Part shown: piece by piece, positions 44,701 to 51,274 of the stretch
Numbering within the stretch: the stretch's first letter is position 1
Layout: each line of letters opens with the position of its first letter
Assembly: GCF_027887165.1 (NCBI RefSeq)
Contig: NC_077230.1
Coordinates: 34,299,351-34,363,350, forward strand
Direction: 5' to 3'
From: Monodelphis domestica
Taxonomy: Eukaryota > Chordata > Mammalia > Didelphimorphia > Didelphidae
DNA length: 64,000 nucleotides
The notes under the pieces: model-generated
The model's input: the letters and a program-made list of their open reading frames with translations, nothing else
What the model was told of the DNA's origin: nothing
Databases searched by the model: none
Translations under genes and position numbers: made by a program

Positions 44701-46105
44701 AGGTGGGCAGGGTGAGGGGAGGGAGGGATAGTATATGATTTTTGTAACCAAGGATTAATGTTTGAAATTGACCAAATTAAAAAATAAATGAAATGAAATG
44801 AAATGAAAAAAAGAAAAAAGAGTATGTGAGGCCACATTTGAATTAAGGACTTTTTAAAAAATTTAATTTATTTAGTCAATTTTTAGAACATTATTCCTTG
44901 GTTACAAGAATTATATTCTTTCCCTCCCTGCCCTCTCCCTACCCTTCCTGAATCTGTTGCTCAATTTCATTGGGTATTACATGTATCCTTGATCAGAACC
45001 AATTTCTATGTTGTTGGTGTTTGCATTATGATGATCATTTAGAGTCTACCTCCCCAGCCATATCTGAGTTAAGGACCTCTTGTTTCTAGGCCTAGCTCTC
45101 AATTTGCTAAGCCACCTGTCATTCTTTTTTAGAACTCTGTGCATTAAAAAAAAAAAAAAAAAAACCCACTGGTAACCAGGAAAGCAGGTTTGTAGTTTTT
45201 GAACAATCAGATTAATTTCACTGAAACAGATTAAAAAACATTAATCATGGAAAATGGCAAAATTTCATTTCATTTATAGTAAATAGAATCTCATATTTTA
45301 TAAGGCCTAAATTGCAAATCCTCGTTAGTATGATACCTTTGTCTTTGACTAGAGATACTTGATCCATGAAATATGATAACTTACTAGACAAAAAAAAATT
45401 CTACTTAGATTCATTTATTTCCAAAGAGAATAGAATTTTGAGGGTTTTTAAAGTCTACTTTCTCTCATAACATGTTTCTAGGATTTTCCTAAAATATAGT
45501 ATTTGATTTAAGTTCCTTTAAGCTGTAAATGTCTGATATTCTAACCTTTCAATTTTTATTTAATTTTTAATTTTAAAAATAAATTAATAATACATTTAAG
45601 TATTGATTGATTTTATTATTCATTCTTTTACTTAAGTAAACAGGTATGTTTTAATTAATTTAATTTAGTTTTCCATTTAATTTTTTTTCAATTTGGGAAT
45701 GTTTCAATAGCACAAGCATCATTGGACTCCCATCTAGATAAATAACAATTAATGCATGAAGTCCCAAAATGTTTCACAATGGCAAACTATTACGGTAGTT
45801 CCTTAATGTATTTTAGGATTGTACGATGTAATTTTTTACTTCATCCAGACCTAGGGAATATTTTTCTATTGTTGGAAAATCTGTGTTCTTTAGAAATGAT
45901 CCTATAGCAGCATCATTTTCAGGTTCATTATGTAAAGAATTAGAAAATCTATTCATCTGAATAAGTAGATGCAAAATTACACTTTTAATTTTTCTTTCCA
46001 AAGGAAATCGAAGTCAACAAGAAGAAAGACCGCCGGAAAATACTTAAGGCTATTAAGAAAGTCAGAGATTTTTGGGAAAAAAATCATCATTTCGTCTTAT
46101 TATAG
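18422..46105 (+). CDS. Neurabin-like PDZ-SAM protein, complete gene (11 coding exons)
   Basis: Coding exons: 18422-18476, 24313-24433, 26165-26272, 26734-26839, 28636-28718, 31973-32060, 34084-34294, 37712-37823, 38626-38722, 41512-41691, 46004-46105. All introns are GT-AG and every phase matches, giving 420 aa plus TAG. Residues about 19-110 form a PDZ domain with neurabin/spinophilin hallmarks: GVFITEIIEGGAV, then RVFDQIIKIGDINLIG, then IEIGREPPEV, which mirrors the neurabin VIGREKPGQV. Residues about 342-413 form a SAM domain (EWTNIEVGNWLWSIGMEEYV, GITGEKLLTLD, DRRKILKAIKKV). Between them lies a short helical segment, an acidic repeat exon and a Lys/Glu-rich linker. Neurabins are about 1,100 aa with actin- and PP1-binding N-termini. 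This protein lacks those and the long coiled coil, so a scaffold role without PP1 targeting is inferred. The start ATG follows aaaaa with A at -3 and is doubled (MM). No named orthologue is recognised. Confidence 0.85.
18700..19005 (+). mobile_element. Old L1 ORF2 fragment, sense
   Basis: The sequence corresponds to the segment after FADD: 'agaaaacccaatcaagcc' (ENP-like), 'aactccaggaaaatgcaggataataaata' (the GYKIN region) and 'gcatttttatatatta' (the AFLY region). No frame remains. Confidence 0.55.
19010..19795 (+). mobile_element. L1 5' UTR-like fragment
   Basis: It starts with 'aactaagatggtggagaagct', the typical AAGATGG(C)GGA opening of marsupial L1 5' UTRs. It continues with a less AT-rich block, an A run at 19,528-19,541 and then ORF1-like sequence. 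Identification is by the start motif and position only. Confidence 0.4.
19799..21947 (+). pseudogene. CIBAR1: Processed retrocopy of CIBAR1 (FAM92A)
   Basis: An intronless copy of the BAR-domain ciliary protein CIBAR1. It has a GC-rich 5' UTR, ATG at 19,906 (LRRTLENRDAQTKQLQDAVSN, VEKHFGELCQIFAAYVRKTARL), C-terminal DELDVTEEEN stop at 20,814, a long 3' UTR, AATAAA near 21,907, and an A tail. A 16-base target-site duplication (aagaaacgtgtctctg) lies at 19,799-19,814 and 21,932-21,947, inside a SINE. One-base losses near codon 48 (gacaagccaacc) and in the KVVEPLKTYG region break the frame. About 50 extra bases interrupt the coding sequence near 20,335-20,388, after DRHVI. The last 154 codons (from 20,350) remain open. 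The parent has a BAR domain of about 290 residues. Confidence 0.93.
20335..20388 (+). other. Extra segment inside the CIBAR1 retrocopy
   Basis: Between the codons for DRHVI and AETELQRA, which as I recall are nearly adjacent in the parental protein, there are roughly 50 AT-rich bases containing stops. The segment could be a retained or cryptic exon of the source transcript, or a later insertion. Confidence 0.5.
21932..22130 (+). mobile_element. Marsupial SINE with RTE-like tail
   Basis: 'gtgtctctgacacttgctagttgtg', 'gacaagtcacttaaccctgtttgccccagtttcc' and 'ctggagaagaaactgg' are followed by 'cataaagagtcagatacaactgactgacaaaac'. That end is the RTE-type 3' tail common in marsupial SINEs. The CIBAR1 retrocopy landed in its head. 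Confidence 0.75.
22437..22578. repeat. Perfect ~51-bp inverted repeat with short loop
   Basis: Left arm about 22,440-22,491 ('acactttgatatctggtatgg...') is the reverse complement of the right arm about 22,522-22,575 ('...ccataccagatatcaaagtgt'). The loop is about 35 bases. The arms appear identical over about 50 bases although the surrounding L1 is decayed. Confidence 0.9.
22522..24050 (+). mobile_element. Old L1 3' fragment, sense, with inverted 5' end
   Basis: From the right arm onward the strand reads as the L1 ORF2 C-terminal region: IPDIKV, LWNRVGTHN, GQKLLGKPES, then the 'ggtggaattgtgaactgattcatctattctagagaacatgg' zinc-finger area and the 3' UTR. The left arm is the same segment inverted, the pattern expected from twin priming. 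Frames are short and broken; the 95-codon frame at 22,632 is L1, not a host gene. Confidence 0.7.
24110..24141. repeat. (TA)n microsatellite
   Basis: About 15 TA units, 170 bases upstream of the first PDZ exon. Confidence 0.9.
24313..24433 (+). CDS. PDZ-SAM gene exon 3 (first half of PDZ)
   Basis: The acceptor is tttatag; the donor is GGATG/gtgagt. Encodes GDNELGLCTCIFFDP, then GVFITEIIEGGAVHKLG. The carboxylate-binding loop position reads ELGL instead of the usual GLGF-type sequence. Phase 1 in, 2 out. Confidence 0.88.
25200..25900 (-). other. Unrecognised sequence with residual antisense reading frames
   Basis: In intron 3 the minus strand keeps stretches of protein-like sequence (for example RRTLLVDTFIVETLGDNK and INVIIETEEKKTTLGG) separated by stops. 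This suggests a decayed coding fossil of unknown family. No frame exceeds about 70-100 codons, and no splice or domain evidence supports a live gene. Confidence 0.25.
26165..26272 (+). CDS. PDZ-SAM gene exon 4 (second half of PDZ)
   Basis: The acceptor is ttttcag; the donor is TTCCA/gtaagt. Encodes IRVFDQIIKIGDINLIG, then LDEAEIISTFKKMDDSPF. DQIIKIGDINLIG corresponds to the DQI-V-DG-SL-G core of neurabin PDZ domains. Phase 2 in, 2 out. Confidence 0.9.
26734..26839 (+). CDS. PDZ-SAM gene exon 5 (end of PDZ)
   Basis: The acceptor is tacctag; the donor is ACAG/gtatta. Encodes IEIGREPPEVKSELIVRL, then KLSEERKKYFMNSLIVQ. IGRE plus the following helix parallels neurabin's IGREKP and E-x-x-Q-L helix. 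Phase 2 in, 0 out. Confidence 0.88.
26990..28060 (-). mobile_element. Probable old LINE, antisense
   Basis: T-rich sequence such as 'cctgcctttgatgactttggggtttctcttctattctagttgcattgattttg' has the character of antisense L1 ORF2. It is heavily diverged and the boundaries are uncertain. Confidence 0.35.
28125..28240 (+). repeat. L2/MIR-like 3' end
   Basis: 'gtaagcccctggaggtgaaggaatgttttatctttatatccctagg' followed by 'gatgcttaagaagttatgattgaatt' follows the familiar L2/MIR tail ('gctccttgagggcagggactgttttatctttgtatccc...'). Confidence 0.5.
28636..28718 (+). CDS. PDZ-SAM gene exon 6
   Basis: The acceptor is ttaaag; the donor is GGCCAG/gtatat, lying immediately against a 40-base TA repeat. Encodes EKIGDITIVRGQASICTT, then SREPWYWMA. 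No known domain. Phase 0 in, 2 out. Its frame and phases fit both neighbours, which is the main support. Confidence 0.75.
28719..28762. repeat. (TA)n at the exon 6 splice donor
   Basis: The intron 6 donor gtatatatat is itself the first unit of an imperfect TA repeat. Confidence 0.9.
29105..29292 (+). mobile_element. SINE remnant
   Basis: 'ttccaaagcataagagcagtaagagctaggcattggggtc', 'cccagggtcacatagcaaagaagtgcctgagg' and 'tttgaatgcaagacc' follow the same SINE body as 14,890-15,075. Confidence 0.7.
29869..30778 (+). mobile_element. Solo LTR fossil (endogenous retrovirus family), sense
   Basis: About 910 bases starting TG (29,870) and ending TCA. It contains a 'ggtatttaagccc' promoter-like box, a (CT)n expansion and 'attaaactccataaaagg' near the polyadenylation area. 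CATAC flanks both sides (29,864-29,868 and 30,779-30,783), consistent with a 5-bp target duplication. No internal genes accompany it, so it is an LTR-LTR recombination remnant. The same family recurs inverted at 42,241-43,172. Middle-aged: diverged but alignable end to end. Confidence 0.7.
30558..30625. repeat. (CT)n microsatellite inside the solo LTR
   Basis: About 33 CT units. The other LTR copy has only a short, interrupted GA counterpart, so this is a post-insertion expansion. Confidence 0.95.
31080..31780 (-). mobile_element. Old L1 3' fragment, antisense
   Basis: The antisense of the L1 C-terminal/3' region is visible: 'ttggctctgttctctttgtatcagttcatagaagtc', 'gcataatttgttcagccatttcc' and 'tactagtgattttggaccattt'. 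It is interrupted by an expanded CAAAA-type repeat. Confidence 0.65.
31290..31358. repeat. (CAAAA)n-type repeat
   Basis: AACC- and CAAAA-type units lie within the old L1. The minus-strand frame through it is low complexity. Confidence 0.9.
31785..31930 (+). repeat. MIR-like remnant
   Basis: 'agaaaggctaagtgacttgcccaagtaaatacaactaattagta' matches the MIR/CORE-SINE core 'aagtgacttgcccaaggtcac-cagctagta'. Confidence 0.5.
31973..32060 (+). CDS. PDZ-SAM gene exon 7
   Basis: The acceptor is ttccacag; the donor is GAGCAG/gtaaga. Encodes NLKFVIGALKILIEEDQG, then CRKDFQAIFEQ, predicted helical. A similar segment at 2,671-2,785 may be the exon of copy 1. Phase 2 in, 0 out. Confidence 0.8.
32650..32775 (+). 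repeat. L2-like remnant
   Basis: 'gtgcaaaatgctgctaagcgctggagacataaagag' followed by 'gatcttgagacactc' follows the L2 pattern 'gcactgtgctaagcgctggg-gatacaaag'. Confidence 0.5.
32945..36450 (+). repeat. Right arm of diverged tandem segmental duplication (copy 2)
   Basis: Collinear partner of 2,858-5,100, containing exon 8. It is longer because this copy keeps the antisense L1 C-terminal region (35,290-35,910) that is deleted on the left. Confidence 0.85.
34084..34294 (+). CDS. PDZ-SAM gene exon 8 (acidic GQ-repeat exon)
   Basis: The acceptor is tttcag; the donor is TTCAG/gtaaga. It encodes 70 residues rich in Glu, Lys and Asp, with two related segments: EEELLLGQFKIK and NEDLSPGQLLAQ. It is conserved in copy 1 at 3,906-4,038, where 26 codons are missing in frame. 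Likely disordered linker. Phase 0 in, 1 out. Confidence 0.9.
35010..36480 (-). mobile_element. Old L1, antisense, shared with the upstream copy
   Basis: The plus strand runs from antisense 3' sequence ('ccattacaaccatattccacagcttgatcattcaac') to the antisense ORF2 linker region ('gcaataagagatgtgaattttcctctaagtactgctttggctacatcc'). An internal part of ORF2 is missing. It is the duplicate of the element at 4,490-5,100. Confidence 0.75.
36480..37430. repeat. Interspersed repeat of unresolved family
   Basis: From about 36,800 the sequence ('ctgtagcatgtggatcagcc', 'tactccaggcttgtgaagacc', 'atgactctggaagaaagagtgaggctgac', 'tgatgtcactggtac') has the look of a common marsupial dispersed repeat, but I cannot assign the family. 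36,480-36,800 is unassigned. Confidence 0.35.
37438..37560 (+). repeat. MIR-like remnant
   Basis: 'cttagaaggaacctcaaagaccaccca', then 'cccttcattttgtaggtgtgaaaaatgaggcacagagaag' resembles the widespread 'ccctcattttacagatgaggaaactgaggcccagagag' core. It lies 150 bases upstream of exon 9. Confidence 0.5.
37712..37823 (+). CDS. PDZ-SAM gene exon 9 (charged linker)
   Basis: The acceptor is cttag; the donor is TTCCG/gtaaga. Encodes TPIKKEKEEDEIVVEEEI, then STGKPTEGKAKKGFSWF. It switches from acidic to basic. Phase 1 in, 2 out. Confidence 0.85.
38100..38275 (+). repeat. MIR-like remnant
   Basis: 'tggagttttatcacctagtcatgtg', then 'ttcccatctataaaat' and 'gacatctagagttacttcagatctaaatc' follow MIR order in diverged form. 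Confidence 0.45.
38626..38722 (+). CDS. PDZ-SAM gene exon 10 (basic linker)
   Basis: The acceptor is ttctag; the donor is CAAGTG/gtaaat. Encodes NIKERKLWNFFHFKKHEK, then QVKNVHKWEEIDQV: strongly basic with aromatics, a possible membrane- or nucleic acid-contacting segment (inference). Phase 2 in, 0 out. Confidence 0.85.
39370..40190 (+). mobile_element. L1 3' fragment, sense
   Basis: It reads from the L1 C-terminal cysteine-rich region ('gttgaaggggatatggcagaattgggacactaatgc', 'ttgtgaattaatacaagcattctggaggg') through the 3' UTR to the A-rich tail at 40,165-40,188. It is 5' truncated, about 820 bases, of intermediate age, in intron 10. Confidence 0.85.
40200..41500. other. Intron 10 remainder, unassigned
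   Basis: No exon or clear repeat is seen. The 72-codon minus-strand frame at 40,243-40,461 has no support. Confidence 0.3.
41512..41691 (+). CDS. PDZ-SAM gene exon 11 (main SAM exon)
   Basis: The acceptor is ccttcag; the donor is CTAAAA/gtaagt. It encodes 60 residues including EWTNIEVGNWLWSIGMEEYV and KFYCKGITGEKLLTLDN. W-x5-V-x-WL-x2-IGMEEY and the G-x-LL-xLD turn are SAM hallmarks, closest by eye to neurabin SAM (W-x4-V-x-WL, LEQY, DG-x-LL-xLD). Phase 0 on both sides. Confidence 0.92.
41737..41777. repeat. (TA)n microsatellite
   Basis: About 20 TA units, 45 bases after the exon 11 donor. Confidence 0.95.
41985..42148 (-). mobile_element. SINE remnant, first part (continues at 44,832)
   Basis: 'ttggaatcaatccccatgtattaattccaaggaagaagagg' and 'gacttgccgagggtcacactgttagcaag' belong to the same SINE type as at 14.9 kb. 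It is split from its continuation ('gccacatttgaattaaggac') by the insertion that follows, which is flanked by aagagtatgtgagg on both sides. Strand assignment is uncertain. Confidence 0.55.
42149..42240 (+). mobile_element. SINE head
   Basis: 'ggcactgggtagctcagtggattgaaagccaggcc', then 'gggagatcctgggttcaaatttgacatcagacatttcccagctgtgtg' is the head of a common marsupial tRNA-derived SINE with A/B-box-like sequence. It starts exactly at the 14-base flanking duplication and is cut by the LTR. Confidence 0.75.
42241..43172 (-). mobile_element. Solo LTR fossil, antisense, same family as 29.87 kb
   Basis: Reverse complement of the element at 29,869-30,778 over its full length: tgacaagg start, ggagtttaatt, a short GA tract and a 'ctatcagtgggaaatttca' end. 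No internal genes. It looks like a complete LTR with scattered indels. Its right end merges with the duplicated intron segment through the shared string atttca. Confidence 0.75.
43167..43919 (+). repeat. Duplicated intron 11 segment, first copy
   Basis: Nearly identical to 45,215-45,971, with only scattered single-base and small indel differences by eye. It is wedged between the antisense LTR and an L1 3' fragment and stops about 30 bases short of the exon 12 acceptor equivalent, so no second SAM exon is created. Confidence 0.95.
43920..44817 (+). mobile_element. L1 3' fragment, sense
   Basis: It carries the L1 C-terminal region ([27 protein letters not shown]-type 3' sequence on the other strand), the 3' UTR and the tail 'gaaatgaaatgaaatgaaaaaaagaaaaaag'. 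The abrupt 5' junction joins the duplicated intron segment. The right flank repeats aagagtatgtgagg from 42,135. Confidence 0.85.
44862..45065 (-). mobile_element. L1 3' UTR fragment, antisense
   Basis: 'ggttacaagaattatattctttccc', 'caatttcattgggtattacatgtatccttgatcagaacc' and 'gatcatttagagtctacctcccc' are the antisense L1 3' UTR, as at 56.2 and 58.1 kb. It is inserted in SINE sequence that resumes at about 45,066. Confidence 0.75.
45215..45971 (+). repeat. Duplicated intron 11 segment, second copy (original location)
   Basis: It runs directly into the natural intron end and exon 12, so this is the parental copy. Confidence 0.9.
46004..46105 (+). CDS. PDZ-SAM gene exon 12 (SAM C-terminal helix and stop)
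   Basis: The acceptor is tttccaaag. Encodes EIEVNKKKDRRKILKAIK, then KVRDFWEKNHHFVLL and TAG. DRRKILKAIKKV is the fifth SAM helix. Phase 0 in. The first 50-60 bases of 3' UTR are followed at once by a minisatellite; no AATAAA was noticed in it. Confidence 0.9.
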   Translation, partial: EIEVNKKKDRRKILKAIKKVRDFWEKNHHFVLL

Positions 46106-46160
46106 AAATTGATGGAAAGAAGACACAGAACCAGAAAGATGGCAAAAATGGAAAATGCAA

Positions 46161-48012
46161 TTACTTTTGTTATATTGAATTTTCATCATTTTACTTCTGT
46201 TACTTTTGCTATATGAACTTTTAAGGGATTTTACTTCCATGTTACTTTTGTTATATGAACTTTTAAGGGATTTTACTTCCATGTTACTTTTGTTATTATT
46301 AACTTTTAATCATTTCACTTCTATGTTACTTTTGTTATATGAACTTTTAAGAAATTTACTTCTATGTTACTTTTGTTATATGAACTTTTAAGGAATTTAC
46401 TTCCATGTTACTTTTGTTATATGGACTTTTAATCATTTTATTACTGTTACTTTTGTTATTATTAACTTTTAATCATTTCACTTTCATGTTACATTTGTTA
46501 TATGAACCTTTAAGGGATTTTACTTCCATGTTACTTTTGTTATATGAACTTTTAAGGGATTTTACTTCCATGTTATTTTTGTTATTGTTAACTTTTAATC
46601 ATTTCAGTTCTATGTTACTTTTGTTATATGAACTTTTAAGGGATTTTACATCCATGTTACTTTTGTTATATGAACTTTTAAGGGATTTTACTTCCATGTT
46701 ACTTTTGTTATATGAACTTTTAATCATTTTATTACTGTTACTTTTTTTTATTAATTTTTAATCATTTCACTTTCGTGTTACATTTGTTATATGAACCTTT
46801 AAGGGATTTTACTTCCATGTTACCTTTGTTATATGAACTTTTAAAGGATTTTACTTCCATGTTACTTTTGTTATATGAACTTTTAAGGGATTTTACTTCC
46901 ATGTTACTTTTGTTATATGAACTTTTAATCATTTTATTACTGTTACTTTTGCTATAATTAACTTTTAATCATTTCATTTTCATGTTACTTTTGTTATATG
47001 AACCTTTAGGGATTTTACTTCCATTTTACTTTTGTTATGTGCACGTTACTTTTGTTATTATTAACTTTTAATCATTTCACTTCTATGCTACTTTTTTATA
47101 TGAACTTTTAAGCATTTTATTACTGTTACTTTTGTTATTATTAACTTTTAATCATTTCACTTCTATGTTACTTTTGTTATATGAACTTTTAAGGGATTTT
47201 ACATCCATGTTACTTTTGTTATATGAAGTTTTAAGGATTTTACGTCCATGTTACTTTTGTTATATGAACTTGTAAGGGATTTTACTTCCTTGTTACTTTT
47301 GTTACATGAACCTTTAGGGATTTTACTTCCATGTTACTTTTGTTATATGAACTTTTAAGGAATTTACTTCCATGTTTCTTTTGTTATATGAACTTTTAAG
47401 GGATTTTACTTCCATGTTACTTTTGTTATATGAACTTTTAAGGGATTTTACTTCCATGTTTCTTTTGTTATATGAACTTTTAAGGGATTTTTTATACATG
47501 TTACTTTTATTATATGATCTTTTAAGGAATTTACTTCTATGTTACTTTTGTTATATGAACTTTTAATCATTTTATTACTGTTACTTTTGCTATTATTAAC
47601 TTTTAATCATTTCACTTTCATTTTACTTTTGTTATATGAACCTTTAGGGATTTTACTTCCATGTTACTTTTGTTATATGCACGTTACTTTTTTTGTTATT
47701 AACTTTTAATTGTTTCACTTCTATGTTACTTTTGTTATATGAACTTTTAAGGGATTTTACATCCATGTTACTTTTGTTATATGAACTTTTAAGGAATTTA
47801 CTTCCATGTAACTTTTGTTATATGAACGTTTAAGGGATTTTACTTCCATATTACTTTTGTTATATGAACTTTTAAGGGATTTACTTCCATGTTTCTTTTG
47901 TTATATGAACTTTTAATCATTTTATTACTGTTGCTTTTGTTATTATTAACTTTTAATCATTTCACTTCTATGTTTCTTTTGTTTTATTATTAACTTTTAA
48001 TTATTTCATTTT
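46161..48012. repeat. 42-bp minisatellite, roughly 44 copies
   Basis: Units of 42 bases alternate among main variants. One contains gttacttttgttatatgaac plus ttttaagggattttacttccat; a second contains ttattattaac plus ttttaatcatttcacttctat; a third, 39-base type ends attttattact. Because 42 and 39 are multiples of three, several open frames of 60-118 codons (LLLLYELLRDFTSM repeats) arise. These are by-products. Confidence 0.95.
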
Positions 48013-49040
48013 TAAGTAAGTATTATTTTGATAGAGGATAATTTTTGCACAGGTTAATAATTGTTAATATCATACATATAACATATGAAAAAATGGTTAT
48101 AATATGCACGTATACTTTTTTATAAGAACCAATATGGAATTTCCTCCATATGACCATAATGTAAAAAGCAATCATTCTAATCTAACAAAATATTTAGTTA
48201 TTTTTCCTTTTCAACTTTTCATTGCCACTGCCACCAGCTTTAAGTCTCAAGTACTCTTTATTGGTTCATAATCCCAGAGAACTCAATAGGCTTTAGTCAA
48301 GCCCTCATGATGCTCTCTTACTTTTGTTTCAGAATCTATTTAAACAAAAGAAATGCATATAAAAATCTGTACATATTATAGATTTCCTGTAAGTGTACAT
48401 ATTGTTCATGAGATCTCCTTATTTACCTTACTTTTTTTTGTCATAATCCTCTCCAAATCATATTTTAAGAGCTACAAAGTATAGTTTTATATTCATCACT
48501 CTCTTATAGAATTTAGTTTAAATTTCTATCAAAGTATTTTAAATAACAATGAAAATAACTTCATAAAACCTCCCCCTTAAAATTTCAGTTCATTCTCTCA
48601 TAAAGGTATAAAAGCTCAGTGGAATAAGGATACCTCTTTAGGATTCATTCATAGGCACAGGCAGCACTTATGCTTTGGGACATGGGTGAACAGAACACGT
48701 TGGAGGGCAATGAAATTAGAGCTAAGAGATATCCCAAAACTATCCTCATTAAGGACATTGTAACATGTAAGGCATCCATTGATGTTAAGTGAGCAGCCTA
48801 GATGTAATCATAAAACTGACTGGACAGGACCCTTCCTCCTGATAGGGAATATTTTAATATAGATACTTGCACATACACATGTATTTCCATTTAAATGTGT
48901 ATACACATATCTAAAATAATCTATACTAAAAAATAAGCATCATATGAAACTGAGAAACACTAGCAGCTATCCCAATAAATATAAGAGTAATGAAAAAATA
49001 ACAACTCTCCCCAATACTATTTGAAAATTTTCCGGAAATA
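48013..49040. other. Unassigned 3' flank
   Basis: No gene or recognised repeat. The short stretch around 48,650-48,850 is less AT-rich and could be a small pseudogene, but nothing identifies it. Confidence 0.3.
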
Positions 49041-49099
49041 CAATAGTAATAAGAAAGACAAATCCAGGACCTAAAGAGAGGAAAACAGGAGTATATTTG

Positions 49100-49650
49100 T
49101 TATTCTTATTTGCTTATAACTGACAGATGTCTTAGAAAATCCTAAAAAATCAGGAGATATTGTAACAGAGATGAGAATTTATAGCAAATTTACATTCTAC
49201 TAAGTAAACCCTCAAAAATCAATACTATTTCTATATAATAGCCACAAAGATTCAATGGGTAGTAATTAGAGATAAAAATCACATTGTAAATAACTATAAG
49301 TAGCTGCAAATAACATATTAGGCTCAAACTACTGAAATATACAAACTAATTGTATAAACAACATTATAAATTGATCCTTGAGGAAGAAAACTATAAATAG
49401 CTGGAGGGAATATTCATTATTCATGACTGGTGATCATAATTTAGGGCAAGTGTCAGTGCTACTCTACTTAACCAATTTCTAGTGCTATGGCAATCAGATT
49501 TTTAAAGGTTACATTCTGAAATTCAATAGAATTATAACAACTCAATTAAAAAAACATATTTAAAGGGAAATAATGAATGAAGACTGGGAAATATAAAGTC
49601 TGTAAATTAAATACTGAGTCCAGACTTCATACTGTTATAAGCAAGCAATC
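49100..49650 (+). mobile_element. Probable old L1 ORF2 fragment, sense
   Basis: 'cttagaaaatcctaaaaaatcag' and 'tcaatactatttctatataatagcc' correspond to the L1 post-FADD region (ENPK, IN..AFLY..N). Very diverged. Confidence 0.4.
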
Positions 49651-49859
49651 ACCAAAGCCATACTCTAATGATTAAAAAATTGAAAATTAATTTTGTATAT
49701 ATAGTCAGTGAAGGGTGGTTTAGCATAAATGTTTGTTGTATTGTGACAAAGACTTTTTTCTATATCAAAAAATTATGTGGTTTAGGTTGTTTTTCTTTTC
49801 TATATGATTGTCTTTACTCTTTTCCTTATGTTAAACTATCTTTTGTATTCCCCCCATAA

Positions 49860-51110
49860 ATCTAATTTTTTTAATCACAGATTGGTTTTTGGCTTAATCA
49901 CTGTATTTTGTTGACAGAATTTTACTAAAAATTGTTAAATTAAGTTTCATTAAAAGTCTGGACTTCTGTAATTTTTCCTTCCCTTGTTTAGGTGTTAGGA
50001 TTATAATTATTCAGTGAAATTTAATAGTGCTTTCTCAATGTTTTGAAAATATTTTATGTGTATAGTAATACTATAATTATTCTTTGAAAGTTTGACTCAA
50101 TTCAGGACTAGGAATTTTTCACCAATATCCCCTGAATTCCCACTTTGGCATGGCATTTCATTTATACTTTGATTTCTTTCTCTCAATTGGATTATTAAAG
50201 AACTTTATATGGGATTCTGTTAGTTTGGATATTTAACATGCTCGAAGATTTTTCTCTATTTTGTATTTTCAGTTTTATCATCATAAAATCATATAAAGTT
50301 GGAAATTATTTGATTCCAGTTTTGTGTTTTATTATATTTTCTAGATTCTTAATTGGATTTTCTTCCATCTTTCTAATCATGTTGATGATTTGTCAAATTT
50401 GTTCATCTTTTTCAAAAAATCAACTTGTAGTTTTATGCATTATTTTCATCATTTGCAAAGTGGATTTTTTACTTAGTTTTCTCTAATTTTTCATAGTTCA
50501 TTTTTCTATATTTTCTATTTATTAGCTGCGTTTCAGATATTTTAGTATGTTATTTCATCCTTATAATTTCCAATTGCATTTCCTGTTTTACCTAAAAGTT
50601 TATCAATTAAAAAGTCATGTTGGTTTTCCAAGTTATTTCTCTTAAAATTGTTTTATATTATTTCGAATTTTTTAAATTGTCTTTTCTTTTTCCTATAAAA
50701 TGTGGGAAATGAATAATAAACTCTTTTATGAATTTATATTGTCAATCAAATTTCTATATCGGCCATGTTGAAAAAATACGAATGTCTTATTCTGTACTCT
50801 TGAGTCTTTGATTTATCAGGAGACAAATAGTATACTTTTTCATTAAGTGTCTTGCATCATGGTTTGTCATTACACTGATTAGAATTCCTAATTTGTTCAA
50901 TGTTTTTGTCATTACCATATTGTTCTCCTTGGCTCTGTTTACTTGTCTCTCCTTCACACTTTACAAGTCTTCCCATTATTTTCTCAAACCTTCTTCCATT
51001 ATTTATTGAAATACAATACCATTCTATCATATTTCCATCACATAACTTTCAGCCATTCCCCAATTTGTGGGCTTGCCTTCAAATTTCTATCCCTAGCCAC
51101 ATTAAAAAGG
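49860..51110 (-). mobile_element. Old L1, antisense
   Basis: Antisense ORF2 linker-like text ('aaaaaatcaacttgtagttttatgcattattttcatc', 'atttccaattgcatttcc') is followed by an antisense 3' region ('tcagccattccccaatttgtgggc'). Boundaries are approximate and no frame remains. Confidence 0.45.
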
Positions 51111-51274
51111 TATATAATATATTTTAAAATATGTATGCAAATACATATATGTGATATATAAATATATTTATGTATATGACTATCACTCCCTTCCACTGGC
51201 CTCCCTCTAATTACCCCATTTTCCCACAGTAAGGCCAGCTACATCTCTCACTATGAGTGCTAAGGGGGTAGTAT

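Noticed and set aside
46206-47566. Open frames of 60-118 codons rich in Leu/Tyr (LLLLYELLRDFTSM repeats)
   Set aside because: Produced by a 42-base tandem repeat whose period is a multiple of three; no start, splice or domain support.
46161-48012. CRISPR-like array
   Set aside because: Contiguous 42-base repeats without unique spacers, in a mammalian genome; a minisatellite.
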